Shown here: piece by piece, positions 37,420 through 46,666 of the stretch
Numbering within the stretch: position 1 is the stretch's first letter
Layout: each line of letters begins with the position of its first letter
Assembly (NCBI RefSeq): GCF_000380645.1
Contig: NZ_AQXZ01000007.1
Span: forward strand, 38,725 to 102,724
Reading direction: 5' to 3'
DNA: 64,000 nt
Source of the DNA: Smaragdicoccus niigatensis DSM 44881 = NBRC 103563
GTDB lineage: Bacteria > Actinomycetota > Actinomycetes > Mycobacteriales > Mycobacteriaceae
Made by a program: the position numbers and the translations under genes
Notes under the pieces: generated by a model
The model's input: the letters and a program-made list of their open reading frames with translations, nothing else
Databases searched by the model: none
Told to the model about the DNA's origin: nothing

Positions 37420-39165
37420 TCAACGGGACCCGAGGTAGATGTCGTCGATGACGTCGGCATAGTTCTTCATGACCGCCGGGCGCTTCACCTTGAGGCTCGG
37501 TGTCAGTTCGCCGCTCTCGACGGTCAGCTCATGCGGCAGGATCCGGAACTGCTTGAGGGTCTCCCACTTGTTGAGCCCGGCGTTGACGCCCCGGATCGCT
37601 TCCTCGATCACCGCGTTGACGTTGCCAACACCTTTGGCCGCGTCGGAATCGAGGGTCAGCAGAACGCTCGCGAAGTTGCGCCCGTCGGCGATGACCACGG
37701 CGTTGGAAACGACCGGGCATGCGGCCTTGATCGCGGACTCGATCGCAGTCGGCGCGATGTACTTTCCACCGCTCGTCTTGACGAGGTCCTTCTTGCGATC
37801 GGTGATCTTGAGGAAGCCGTCGGAATCGACTTCGCCGATGTCACCAGTGGCAAACCAGCCGTCGGCGTCCCGTACCTCTGCCGTCTTGTCCGGCAGGTTG
37901 TGGTAACCGCGCATGATGCCCGGTCCGCGCAGCAGGATCTCGCCGTCGGTGGCAATCCTCACGTCGGTACCCGGGAACGGCTGGCCGACTGTTCCGATCT
38001 TGACGTTGCCCGGTCGGTTGACGAACGAGGCGCCCGTCGTCTCGGTGAGTCCGTAGCCCTCGAGGATCGGCAGACCAGCAGCCGCGAACCACTCCGCGAT
38101 CTGCGGCGAGAGGGCCGCGCTTCCGGAAACGAGGTATTCGAGGTTGCCGCCAAGCCTTCCGCGAATCTTGCTGAACACCAAGCGATCTGCGATCGCTAGC
38201 TCGACCGACTGCCACGGCTTGATGGACCTCCCCGCAGCCTTCCGGCGGACTGCGTCAACGCCGACGGCAAAGGCCCGAGCGAAGATCTTCGCCTTGAGAC
38301 CGCCCTCAGCTTCGGCTGTTGTCACCACGCGGCTGTAGATCTTCTCGAAGATGCGCGGCGCCGCGGCCATGAAGCTCGGCTTGATGATCCCGATGTTGTC
38401 GACGATCCGGTCGATGCGTCCGTCGATGGCGGTGACGAACCCGATCTCGTACTGAGCGGCGAGCAGCAACTTCCCGAACACGTGCGACAGCGGGAGCCAC
38501 AGAAACTGCACGTGATCCGCGCGGATGACGTTCTCGGACGCAATGGCCGAACCGAGGTACATCCAGTTGCCGTGGGTGAGTTCGACGCCCTTCGGTCGCC
38601 CGGTCGTTCCGGATGTGTAGACAATCGTCGCGAGGCTGTCTGGCGTGACTTCCGCAAGCGCTTGTTCAACCGCGTCCGGGTGCTCGCTCAGGTGGTGGCG
38701 GCCCAGGTCGGCAAGGCGGTCGAGGGTGAGCACGCCTTCTTCTTCGTCCCCATCGAACAACACGACGTGCCGGACGTTGCCCACGAATCCGTCACCTCTG
38801 CGCAGCTTCGCCAGCTGGGCCGCATCCTCCGCGAACACGACCACAGCACCGCAATCGCTCACGATGTAGTCGACGTCCTCAGCGTTGGTGCTCGGATACA
38901 CCGTTGTCGTAGCAGCGCCGGCGAGTCCAACCGCCAGGTCCGCGAGCACCCACTCGAGTCGGGTCGTCGCCGCGATCGCGACTCGCTGTTCGCGCTGGAC
39001 GCCGAGAGCAAGCAGTCCAGCGGCAAGTTCGCGAGCCTCGAGTGCTGTGTCCTCCCAGGTCAGGGTTCGCCATCCGCCGTCCGAGGTGGGTGTGCGGAAC
39101 GCTTCGCGACCCGCCGAGCGGCGAGCTTGATCGAGGAACAGTGCCCCCGTTGATGGGTGGTTCAT
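37420..39165 (-). CDS. Long-chain acyl-CoA synthetase (FadD15-like)
   Basis: This 581-aa AMP-forming enzyme has the P-loop YTSGTTGRPKGVELTH, GYGLTETTGAS, and TGDIGEVDSDGFLKITDRKKD; the length and start MNHPSTGALFLDQARRSAG fit the FadD15 type. It activates a fatty or alkyl carboxylic acid to its CoA ester. The ATG overlaps the stop of the FAD monooxygenase gene (ATGA). In this operon it could activate the acid released after ring cleavage or a side-chain carboxylate. Confidence 0.92.
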   Translation of the reverse strand: MNHPSTGALFLDQARRSAGREAFRTPTSDGGWRTLTWEDTALEARELAAGLLALGVQREQRVAIAATTRLEWVLADLAVGLAGAATTTVYPSTNAEDVDYIVSDCGAVVVFAEDAAQLAKLRRGDGFVGNVRHVVLFDGDEEEGVLTLDRLADLGRHHLSEHPDAVEQALAEVTPDSLATIVYTSGTTGRPKGVELTHGNWMYLGSAIASENVIRADHVQFLWLPLSHVFGKLLLAAQYEIGFVTAIDGRIDRIVDNIGIIKPSFMAAAPRIFEKIYSRVVTTAEAEGGLKAKIFARAFAVGVDAVRRKAAGRSIKPWQSVELAIADRLVFSKIRGRLGGNLEYLVSGSAALSPQIAEWFAAAGLPILEGYGLTETTGASFVNRPGNVKIGTVGQPFPGTDVRIATDGEILLRGPGIMRGYHNLPDKTAEVRDADGWFATGDIGEVDSDGFLKITDRKKDLVKTSGGKYIAPTAIESAIKAACPVVSNAVVIADGRNFASVLLTLDSDAAKGVGNVNAVIEEAIRGVNAGLNKWETLKQFRILPHELTVESGELTPSLKVKRPAVMKNYADVIDDIYLGSR

Positions 39166-40709
39166 CGGGATTCCTTGCAGTTGGTGATGCCAGCAGAGAC
39201 AAGTCGGCGCTGCCAGACACGCAGATCGGGCGTATCGGCCGCGGCGGCCACGATGCGGTCGGGGCGAACGAGGATGGCGTTGGCGCGCTGGTGGTCAAGA
39301 AGTGCGTTGGCTTCGGAATCGGTGTCGCAGACGCGAACGATGGCGGTACCCAACTCGTCGTAGAACTGCACGAGGTCGGGTTCGAAGGCGTCAATGCGGT
39401 CAGCACCGCGGTAGACGAGCGCCCACCCCGGGCCGACGAGGTCGTCGAGTCGATTCCCACCTATCGGCGGCTGCGCGACAACATCTCCGGTTCGTTTCTT
39501 CCGGCGTCCGCCGTCGTGGACGAGCGGGCCCTTTCCGAATGTCGGCCAGAACGTGCTCACGAACTTGTCCTCGGCGCCCAGCACACGGGTTATCGCGCGA
39601 ATTGCCGCATTTCTCGAACCCGTGAGACGGCCGGGACCGCCCGTCATCAAGGCCCCGACGAGAATCGCGAGCTTGACGACCCGTCGTGAGTAGGGGCGCC
39701 GCTCCCTCTCATAGGTGTCGAGAATCCGGTCGTCGGCCTTTCCGTCGAGAACCAGAGCAAGTTTCCACGCGAGGTTCGCCGCGTCTCGGATACCGGCGCA
39801 CATCCCTTGGCCGATGAAAGGCGGCGTCTGGTGCGCCGCATCACCGAGCAGGAACACCCGACCGCTCCGCCACTTGTCGGCGACCACGCCGCGGAAGGTG
39901 TAGCAAGTCTGGCGCAGGAAAGTGAGCTTGTCGGAGTCGACTCCGGTCAGCCATGGCCGGGTCAATTCGAGGACCTTAGTGTGGTCGAACTCCTCGGGCT
40001 TCTCTCCTGGCTTCAGACGAAATTCCCAGCGGTAGCGCCCGGGTGTGACCGGCATGAAGGTCGCGGCCCGCTCGCAATCGCACACCTGCTGGACACCGTC
40101 GTAGACATCGAGCGGTTCCGGCGTGGCGATGTCGACGACCAGCCATTGCTGTTCAAAGTCGAAGTCCTCCATGGTCGCGCCAACTGCGGAACGAGTGATG
40201 CTGTTTGCACCGTCGCAGCCGAGTACTGCGTCGGTCCACACGTCGTGTTCGGTGCCGCTGTCGACATCGCGATAGCGGATGCGAACCGGGGCCGGGCCCC
40301 CTGCCACCTGCTCGATCGCGAAAACCTCGACACCGCCACGGAATTCGACGGTCGGGTACTTCGTGAGCGCACCACGAAGAACGCGTTCGAGGTCGGGCTG
40401 GTCGAACATGTTGGCCTGCGGAAAGCCGTGGACCTGGCGGTCGCGCCGAAGGTCCGCGAGGATGCGGTGTCGCGCATCAGTCAGGCGCATGCCGGGTGCG
40501 GGCCGCGAGATGGTTCGCACCTCGTGCTCGAGATCCATCGACGCGAAAATGCGGAAGACCTCGTCATCGAAGTGCACCGCACGCGGCAGCGGATAGACCT
40601 CCGGCCAGCGTTCGAGAACCAGCGTCTGAATTCCGCGCTGGCCGAGCATGATCGCGGCGCTGGCGCCGGTCGGCCCGGCGCCGATGACCACGGCGGGAAC
40701 GTACTGCAT
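39162..40709 (-). CDS. FAD-dependent aromatic monooxygenase (MhpA-like)
   Basis: This 515-aa flavoprotein monooxygenase has VVIGAGPTGASAAIMLG (about residues 7-23) and GRVFLLGDAAHQTPPFIGQG, with a thioredoxin-like C-terminal domain. It belongs to the same class as the hydroxylase at 28418-29983 but is clearly diverged from it, so the window holds two distinct hydroxylases. The ATG at 40709 lies 5 bp after the FAH gene stop. It is likely to hydroxylate a phenolic ring that the VOC dioxygenase-like protein then acts on. Confidence 0.9.
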   Translation of the reverse strand: MQYVPAVVIGAGPTGASAAIMLGQRGIQTLVLERWPEVYPLPRAVHFDDEVFRIFASMDLEHEVRTISRPAPGMRLTDARHRILADLRRDRQVHGFPQANMFDQPDLERVLRGALTKYPTVEFRGGVEVFAIEQVAGGPAPVRIRYRDVDSGTEHDVWTDAVLGCDGANSITRSAVGATMEDFDFEQQWLVVDIATPEPLDVYDGVQQVCDCERAATFMPVTPGRYRWEFRLKPGEKPEEFDHTKVLELTRPWLTGVDSDKLTFLRQTCYTFRGVVADKWRSGRVFLLGDAAHQTPPFIGQGMCAGIRDAANLAWKLALVLDGKADDRILDTYERERRPYSRRVVKLAILVGALMTGGPGRLTGSRNAAIRAITRVLGAEDKFVSTFWPTFGKGPLVHDGGRRKKRTGDVVAQPPIGGNRLDDLVGPGWALVYRGADRIDAFEPDLVQFYDELGTAIVRVCDTDSEANALLDHQRANAILVRPDRIVAAAADTPDLRVWQRRLVSAGITNCKESR

Positions 40710-40714
40710 AGCGA

Positions 40715-41653
40715 TCACCGAACAGTGTTGTGCTGAATACCGAGGTCGAGCGCACCATCGTCGGTACGGATCGACGTCACGACCTGGTCGCCCGGCTTGA
40801 GGTAAGCACTGCTCTTGGCCTGGGCCTTGACGAACAGCTGCCACTTCGTGTCTTCGGGCAGCAGTCCGGCGATCTTCTGCGCAATCGCCTTCGGCGGCTG
40901 GAGGGCCACGCCGCCGGGAGTGCCGGTGAGGATGACATCGCCGACCTCGAAGGTCTCGAGTTGGGAGAACTCGGTGAGGGTGTCGGCCGGCTTGAAGACC
41001 ATGTCACCCGCGAGCGCGTCTTGGCGCTGCTTCCCGTTGACCGCGAGCGTGAGGCGGAGCTCAGACCAGCGCGCGACTTCGTCGGCATTCTCGGGTACGC
41101 ACAGGTACGGGCCGACCGGGCAGAACGTGCGGTAGCTCTTGCCCTTGTACCACTGTCCCTGCGGCAGCTGGATGTCTCGCGCACTGACGTCATTAGCGAC
41201 GACAAATGCACCGACATACTCGGCCAGCGTCTCGGCGGTGACCGTGACCGGCTCCGTGATCGGCTTGCCGACGACGATGCCGAGTTCGACCTCGTAGTCG
41301 AGAAGCTGCACGTGAGACGGGGTGACGATGTCGTCATCGGCGCCCGACATCGATGCGGTCGACTTGGTGAAGAGCATGTTGAACGCGCGGGCCGGGTCCA
41401 TTCCCGACTCGATCATGTGTGAGCGATAGTTGGCTCCCTGGCAGAAGACCTTCACGCCGGGGAGAGGGTTCAGCGGCGTGACGTCGGCCAGCGGAATCGC
41501 GCTCGCCATGGGCTTTGCGAGGACGTCACGCGCGGCCTTCACGCCTTCGGTCAGGACCTCGGTTGTCGAGGTGTAGTTCCCCGGCAGCGGAAGGACTTCG
41601 GCGCGACGGACGACTCCCCAGCCGTCGCTGTACCGAATCAGGTTGATGCTCAT
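40715..41653 (-). CDS. Fumarylacetoacetate hydrolase family protein
   Basis: This 312-aa protein has the FAH catalytic core: DYEVELGIVVGKP with the metal acids, NDVSARDIQ, GKSYRTFCPVGPYL and GDVILTGTPGGV. The family includes fumarylacetoacetases, isomerases/decarboxylases of homoprotocatechuate pathways and acylpyruvases. The ATG at 41653 overlaps the VOC gene stop by 4 bp. With an upstream dioxygenase-like and a downstream hydroxylase gene, it probably acts on the ring-opened product. Confidence 0.9.
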   Translation of the reverse strand: MSINLIRYSDGWGVVRRAEVLPLPGNYTSTTEVLTEGVKAARDVLAKPMASAIPLADVTPLNPLPGVKVFCQGANYRSHMIESGMDPARAFNMLFTKSTASMSGADDDIVTPSHVQLLDYEVELGIVVGKPITEPVTVTAETLAEYVGAFVVANDVSARDIQLPQGQWYKGKSYRTFCPVGPYLCVPENADEVARWSELRLTLAVNGKQRQDALAGDMVFKPADTLTEFSQLETFEVGDVILTGTPGGVALQPPKAIAQKIAGLLPEDTKWQLFVKAQAKSSAYLKPGDQVVTSIRTDDGALDLGIQHNTVR

Positions 41654-42780
41654 CGCATTGCTACTTTCGCGAGGCCCAGCAGACGCTGGGCGGTGAATTC
41701 GTTGTCGCGGTCCGCGAGCGCGGACACGAGGTGCTTGATGAAGTGCGGAGAGGGATTGGCCTCGAGGAAGTCGCGCGTCACCGCGGGACCCCACTGCGAC
41801 AGGCCACTGGCGGCCATTTCCGCCCAGCCGGGTTCGACCGTGTTGTCGAACATGTCGCCATCCGCGAAATGCTCGACAAGAAAGCCATCCGGGTCACGCC
41901 AGTAGTCGAAAAGTTGGCTGCCCTCGATGTGCCGGCCGATGCCCCACGAGTGCTTGTACCGCTGCTCCTTGAGGTACTCGCCACCTGCGGCGAGCGCGTC
42001 GAGATCAGAGACCTGGAAGGCAGAGTGGATGTACTTGCGTCCTGGACCGAGGGTCATTGCGAGGGTGTGGTGGTCGGCGGGCGTGCTTCCGCGATCGCAG
42101 CGGATGAAGGCCATAGTGGGGCCCAACTGGCGCTGACCGGGGAAGTAGAGGAAGTCGCTGACGATGAGGCCGAGGTGCTGCTGATACCAGTCGAGCGCGC
42201 GGTTGAAGTTTGTCGATTCGAGCACGACATGTCCGAGGCGCTCGACGCGAGCCGGCTCACGCGGCGGGCGCTGCATGGCATTGACGCGGTTGAGTTCACC
42301 GGTGAAGTTGAACGAAAGCTTTTCCTGCAGAGGGAGTTCTGGCAGTTCCGCGACCCCGGCCACGACGCGAAGCGGGATGCCCGACGGATCGACGAGGTCG
42401 ACGCCGATGCCGCCACCCGGGCTGGTCAGCTCGGTGACCTGCGAATTGGTTTCCTTGGCGAGCTTGCGGACGTCGGCGGTGTCGACCGCCTTGAACGCCG
42501 GACCGATGAACCGTGACTTTGCGCCCTGCCGGATGACGACGCACTGAGTTCCGGCGAGGGCTCCGCGTAGGTAAAGCGCGTCGGACGAGCGGCCCGCCGT
42601 CACGAAGCCGAAGTCGTGCGCGAACTGCTCAGCCGCGTCGAGGTCCGGTTTCTCGAACTCCAGCCAGGCGAGATCTTCGACCTTGATCACCGGGTTCTTG
42701 GCCTTGTGGGCCCGGCCCCCTTTGATTGCACCCTGCTCGCTGTGCAGGTCCTCGTGCACATTCTTCGATGTCCTCGTCAT
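41650..42780 (-). CDS. Two-domain VOC extradiol dioxygenase-like protein
   Basis: This 376-aa protein has two vicinal-oxygen-chelate modules: an N-terminal one starting VIKVEDLAWLEFEKPDL and a C-terminal one with RLGHVVLEST, YIHSAFQVSD and YWRDPDGFLVEHF, whose His, His and Glu could bind iron. It resembles BphC-type dioxygenases but is longer at both ends. It is the first gene of the eight-gene operon. GAAGGGA precedes the ATG at 42780; candidate TetR operators lie just upstream. Confidence 0.83.
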   Translation of the reverse strand: MTRTSKNVHEDLHSEQGAIKGGRAHKAKNPVIKVEDLAWLEFEKPDLDAAEQFAHDFGFVTAGRSSDALYLRGALAGTQCVVIRQGAKSRFIGPAFKAVDTADVRKLAKETNSQVTELTSPGGGIGVDLVDPSGIPLRVVAGVAELPELPLQEKLSFNFTGELNRVNAMQRPPREPARVERLGHVVLESTNFNRALDWYQQHLGLIVSDFLYFPGQRQLGPTMAFIRCDRGSTPADHHTLAMTLGPGRKYIHSAFQVSDLDALAAGGEYLKEQRYKHSWGIGRHIEGSQLFDYWRDPDGFLVEHFADGDMFDNTVEPGWAEMAASGLSQWGPAVTRDFLEANPSPHFIKHLVSALADRDNEFTAQRLLGLAKVAMR

Positions 42781-42800
42781 TTTCGATCCCTTCACCGTTT

Positions 42801-42816
42801 CTGATGCAATCATCAG
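42801..42816. promoter_or_regulatory. Candidate TetR operator 1 (CTGATG-4-CATCAG)
   Basis: This perfect 6-bp inverted repeat lies 20 bp upstream of the VOC dioxygenase start. Its arm CTGAT is shared with the second repeat at 42852-42871. Confidence 0.5.
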
Positions 42817-42851
42817 TTAGGTACCACGACGATGTCAAGGGGTCTCATCAA

Positions 42852-42871
42852 AACTGATGAACAAATCAGTT
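42852..42871. promoter_or_regulatory. Candidate TetR operator 2 (AACTGAT-6-ATCAGTT)
   Basis: This perfect 7-bp inverted repeat lies 7 bp before the -10 of the TetR gene, so a bound protein would block its own promoter. The shared CTGAT arms point to one regulator for both sites. Confidence 0.55.
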
Positions 42872-42877
42872 GTGTGA

Positions 42878-42883
42878 TAACTT
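42878..42883 (+). promoter_or_regulatory. Leaderless -10 element (TAACTT)
   Basis: TAACTT, 7 nt, then the ATG at 42891. Confidence 0.5.
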
Positions 42884-42890
42884 GGGCACC

Positions 42891-43532
42891 ATGACTGAGC
42901 CCGCAGTGGTCAATCGCGTCGACCGCAGAAAGGCGCGCACGCGTGCCGCGCTCATCGGAGCGGCCCGCCAATTTCTGGCCCGGGACGGCGGCGCCGACGT
43001 GAGCATTCAGGAGATCACCGAGCTCGCCGATGTCGGGTTCGGGACGTTCTACAACCACTTCGCCAGCAAGACAGAGCTTTTCGATGCGGCCGTGGCCGAG
43101 ACCCTGGACGAGCACGGCGCGCTTCTCGATGAGATCACCGAAGGCATCGACGACATCGCGGAAGTCTTCGCTTCGTGCGTCCGCCTCACCGTGCGCCTCT
43201 ACAAGACCCACCGCCAGATCGCTCAGATCATGTCCAACACCGGGCCGCAGTACCTGAAGTCGAACGGCGGACTTGCTCCCCGAGCCCTGCGGGACATCAA
43301 CACAGCGAAAGCCGCCGGCCGCTTCGAGGTGTCTGATCCAGTCGTCGCACTTGCGTGCACGGGCGGATCGATTTTGGGCGTTCTGCACATCCTCGAAGGT
43401 GCGTCCGACGCCGAGATCGATCGCGCGTCTGACGAGGTCGCCATCAACGTGCTTCGAATGTTCGGGCTTTCCGGTGACGAAGCTCGGGACATCGTGTCGC
43501 GCCCGTTGCCGATGACTTCACCCCGGAGCTAG
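42891..43532 (+). CDS. TetR family regulator of the divergent operon
   Basis: This 213-aa protein has the TetR helix-turn-helix (RTRAALIGAARQFLARDGG then QEITELADVGFGTFYNHFASK, about residues 16-64). It is divergent from the eight-gene catabolic operon, and two related inverted repeats fill the shared intergenic region. That makes it the likely local repressor of both itself and the operon, released by a pathway intermediate. The start at ATG 42891 fits a leaderless transcript; a GTG 21 bp upstream would place the -10 inside the gene. Confidence 0.9.
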   Translation: MTEPAVVNRVDRRKARTRAALIGAARQFLARDGGADVSIQEITELADVGFGTFYNHFASKTELFDAAVAETLDEHGALLDEITEGIDDIAEVFASCVRLTVRLYKTHRQIAQIMSNTGPQYLKSNGGLAPRALRDINTAKAAGRFEVSDPVVALACTGGSILGVLHILEGASDAEIDRASDEVAINVLRMFGLSGDEARDIVSRPLPMTSPRS

Positions 43533-43626
43533 CCGGGCGCATGCTTAACTGACACCGCGCACCCACAATCTGCGTGCCGGACAGCGTCGTCCACCAAATC
43601 GACCACCGCACAAGATAGTTCGCACA

Positions 43627-44670
43627 TTGAGCAAGCTCGTTCATCGCGCCGAAGTGGCCAAGCTAGCCGCTTTGCTCGCCGTCCCTGCCGACGAGCTGAG
43701 GTATCTCGAGCCGCTGGATACCGCGACGATTATCGAACTTCGCGAACAAGCCGCCGACATGCTTCTTGACGCCGACCGCGAACAACTCGGGCGCGCTGCG
43801 CGTGCGGTTTCCCGGGTGCCCGTCTCGTTTGTCGCCCGCATCGCAACCCGACGGGTTCCACCACGCCTGGCCGCGCGAGTGGCCGAACTTCTCGCCCCAC
43901 CACGAGCCGTCAAACTCGCCACTCGGGTGCCCGCCGAATACGTCGCCGACATGGCCCCGTACATCGATCCGACCCGGGTCACCCATTTGCTTGCGGTCGC
44001 TCCGATCGACACCGTCGAACACGTCGCACGAATCCTCGACGCACGGCACGATTTTCATTCGATGGGCCGCGTGGTGTCGCATCTCGACGATGCCCGGCTG
44101 CGCGTCGCCTTCGACGCGGTGTCAGACGACTCGATCGTCCGCACGATTCCATTCGTGGAAAATTCGACCGGAATAGATCGAATTCTCGACCGCCTGAATG
44201 ACGAGCGCATCATCAAGATCCTTCACTTCGTCGACGAACAAGACCGCTGGGTCGAGATCCTGCAACTCATTGCCGTCGTCGGGACCAGTCAACGGGCTCG
44301 GCTCGCAGAAATCCTCATGAACCTCGATCAGACGTTGCGCACCCACGTCCTTGAAACGGTTGGCACGTTCAATGCGTGGGACGTCTTTTTCGGACTGTTC
44401 GGCGTGCTTCCCCAGCCCGGCCGCGAATACTTCGCGGGCCTGATGGCGCAACGACCAACCGAGTTTCTGGAATCGGTCGTCCGCGCTGCCGTACAGGAAT
44501 CATTGTGGGCGGATCTGACCTGGTTGGTCATCGCGATGCCGCCGCACGCCGGCCGCAATCTGCTCACGATCTGCGAGCGGATTGCCGACGAGACCGGTAG
44601 TCCCGGACTCGAGGAATTGGTTCGCCAGCTTCACGAGGTGACTGACCCGAAGACTCCGTCTGCCAGCTAG
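43627..44670 (+). CDS. Hypothetical all-helical repeat protein
   Basis: This 347-aa protein has no domain I can name. It is built from repeated helical pairs of about 25-30 residues with a recurring pattern (for example ARLRVAFDAVSDDSIVRTIPFV and ERIIKILHFVDEQDRW), reminiscent of HEAT-like or MgtE-N-type scaffolds. No signal peptide or membrane segment. The start is TTG 43627 (GATAGT lies 7 nt upstream), with GTG 43654 as the alternative. It stands alone between the TetR and AhpD-like genes. Confidence 0.68.
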   Translation: MSKLVHRAEVAKLAALLAVPADELRYLEPLDTATIIELREQAADMLLDADREQLGRAARAVSRVPVSFVARIATRRVPPRLAARVAELLAPPRAVKLATRVPAEYVADMAPYIDPTRVTHLLAVAPIDTVEHVARILDARHDFHSMGRVVSHLDDARLRVAFDAVSDDSIVRTIPFVENSTGIDRILDRLNDERIIKILHFVDEQDRWVEILQLIAVVGTSQRARLAEILMNLDQTLRTHVLETVGTFNAWDVFFGLFGVLPQPGREYFAGLMAQRPTEFLESVVRAAVQESLWADLTWLVIAMPPHAGRNLLTICERIADETGSPGLEELVRQLHEVTDPKTPSAS

Positions 44671-44707
44671 CCAGCGCGTCACCGTTCCCCGCGCCGGTTG
44701 CGGTGAC

Positions 44708-44713
44708 TACCTT
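44708..44713 (+). promoter_or_regulatory. Leaderless -10 element (TACCTT)
   Basis: TACCTT, 7 nt, then the GTG at 44721; supports that start over the GTG at 44703. Confidence 0.45.
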
Positions 44714-44720
44714 CGACCCT

Positions 44721-45263
44721 GTGGAACAGAAAACCCCTCGCATCAACCCCGGCGGCTTCCGCGACCTCGGTCCGATCAACTGGGGACTGGCGAAGGTCAT
44801 CAGCACGGCGGCCGGGACGTCGAACGCGAAACTGTTCAGCACATTGGGTCGCACCGGTGCGACGTTCCTCGGCTGGCTGCACTACAGCGGCCAACTCATG
44901 CCCGGCGGTTCGCTGAGTCGACGCGACACCGAGATGATCATCCTGCGCGTCGCGCACCTGCGTGCCTGCGACTACGAGCAGGACCACCACCGCCGACTCG
45001 GCGCCAAGGCCGGACTCACTCCAGAGCTTCAGCAGCGCATCAAGGAAGGCCCGGAAGCGGCCGGCTGGAACGACAAGGAACGAGCGCTCCTCAACGCGGT
45101 CGACCAGATTCTGCTGACTCGCGGTCTGGAGGACGCGGAATGGAACGAACTGGCCAAGCACTACGACGAGCGGCGACTCATCGAAATCTGCCTGGTCATC
45201 ACGCAGTACGACGGACTAGCGACGACGATCGGCGTCTTGCAGATCGGGCGCGATCAGTTCTAG
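44721..45263 (+). CDS. Carboxymuconolactone decarboxylase / AhpD-like protein
   Basis: This 180-aa protein belongs to the carboxymuconolactone-decarboxylase superfamily. The motif region is SRRDTEMIILRVAHLRACDYEQDHH; the usual CxxC is reduced to a single Cys in RACDYEQDHH, as in many actinobacterial members. Members act as peroxidases or lactone decarboxylases; the role here is open. I chose GTG 44721, giving the typical start EQKTPRINPGG; GTG 44703 would add six residues. It is convergent with the second UbiB kinase. Confidence 0.82.
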   Translation: MEQKTPRINPGGFRDLGPINWGLAKVISTAAGTSNAKLFSTLGRTGATFLGWLHYSGQLMPGGSLSRRDTEMIILRVAHLRACDYEQDHHRRLGAKAGLTPELQQRIKEGPEAAGWNDKERALLNAVDQILLTRGLEDAEWNELAKHYDERRLIEICLVITQYDGLATTIGVLQIGRDQF

Positions 45264-45277
45264 GGGCTTCCCGACGC

Positions 45278-46636
45278 CTACCCGATCGCGGCTGACGGCA
45301 TCCTGGCGCGTTCGGCCTCTGCCTCGCGCACCAGCCCGGCAAAGAACTTCAACACCTCGGGATCGACGAACGGTCGCCAGTTCGGGGCCAGCTGCTTCAT
45401 GTAGCCCTCCACGTAGAGGAGCTGCTTGGCGACGAGCACGAGTTCGCGCGGAAGGCGAGCATCGTGCTTCTTAGCGAGTTCGGTGAGCTGCCCAACCAGG
45501 GATCCATAGGACAGGCTGCCGAGTGCGGTGACACCCACCGGCGCCACGAACGTCGCGATGTCGTTGGCGGTGGTGTCCGGCAAGCGCGATCGCCGAACGG
45601 CACCCATCTGCTGCAAGGCACGTCCGGCGGCGTCGTAATCGCGGCGGATGAGCAGGTCGCTGACCAGCTGTCGCAGGAGCACCCGGGTCGCTGAATCGAA
45701 CCGGCCGACGATCCCGAAATCGAGGTAGACCAACCGTCCATCGTGGTCGACCCAGACGTTCCCCGCATGCAGATCGCCATGGAAGATGCCGCCGTGGAAA
45801 GCCGATTCGAGCAGACTCAGTAGGAGTGTCCGGATCAGGTCCTCGCCTCTGTGCCCAGCGGCGGCGATGGCCGACAGGTCGTCGATGCGGATCGCATCGA
45901 CGCGCTCGAGGGTCAGGACGCGGCTGCCGGTGAACATCCAGTACACCTTCGGAGTGCGCACCTTCGCGCTGTAGGTGGAGTCCTTGACGGCGGCGTACCA
46001 CTGCTCCATAGCCCGCGCTTCATCGCGGAAATCGAGCTCGTCATTGAGATTCGCCTCGAATTCGGAAACGATCTCCTGCGCGTTGAGCATGCGCCCGTAT
46101 ACCGACCACTCCAGCACAGCTGCTACGCGACGAAGAATGCGCAGGTCGGCCGCCAACCGCACCTTGATACCGGGTCTCTGGATCTTGACGACAACGTCTT
46201 CACCGCTGCGCAGCGTTGCGCGATGCACCTGGGCGATGGATGCCGACGCAATCGGTTTCGGGTCGAACTCGGTGAAGATACTCTCCGGGCCTTCGCCGAA
46301 CTCCTCGACGAATACCCGGCGAATTTCGACCGGGTCGGCCGGTGGAACACGGTCGAGGAGCCCGCGAAACTCGGTCGCCAGCACCTCGGGAAAGACTCCC
46401 GGACTCGACGCGATGAGCTGTCCGAACTTCACATACGTCGGACCGAGGCGGGCGAAGGTCTCACGGGTTTCACGGGCCGCCCGCCGTCGAGCGCCGGACG
46501 GTCCCCGAACGCTGGATCGCATCGCAAAGCGGCCAAGCCCCAACACTGCTTGACCTGCCGTCGAGCCGACGCGCGCCACCTCCGTCGCCAGCGGAACAGC
46601 GCGCAGCGTCGGTGACGAGGCGTCATGTTTGTTCAT
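45278..46636 (-). CDS. AarF/UbiB (ABC1) family atypical kinase
   Basis: This 452-aa protein has the full ABC1 motif set: TYVKFGQLIASSPGVFP (KxGQ), SASIAQVHRATL, VVVKIQRPG (Lys), FHGDLHAGNVWV and LDFGIVG. It is the classical UbiB-like type with a membrane-proximal N-terminus and a possible C-terminal hydrophobic segment, and is distinct from the kinase at 507-1901. A role in quinone or lipid handling is likely. ATG 46636 follows AAGGCGAG. It follows the reductase gene on the same strand, but a 58-bp inverted-repeat element separates them. Confidence 0.87.
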   Translation of the reverse strand: MNKHDASSPTLRAVPLATEVARVGSTAGQAVLGLGRFAMRSSVRGPSGARRRAARETRETFARLGPTYVKFGQLIASSPGVFPEVLATEFRGLLDRVPPADPVEIRRVFVEEFGEGPESIFTEFDPKPIASASIAQVHRATLRSGEDVVVKIQRPGIKVRLAADLRILRRVAAVLEWSVYGRMLNAQEIVSEFEANLNDELDFRDEARAMEQWYAAVKDSTYSAKVRTPKVYWMFTGSRVLTLERVDAIRIDDLSAIAAAGHRGEDLIRTLLLSLLESAFHGGIFHGDLHAGNVWVDHDGRLVYLDFGIVGRFDSATRVLLRQLVSDLLIRRDYDAAGRALQQMGAVRRSRLPDTTANDIATFVAPVGVTALGSLSYGSLVGQLTELAKKHDARLPRELVLVAKQLLYVEGYMKQLAPNWRPFVDPEVLKFFAGLVREAEAERARMPSAAIG

Positions 46637-46666
46637 CGCACGCTCGCCTTGTGGTTTGGGCATCGA

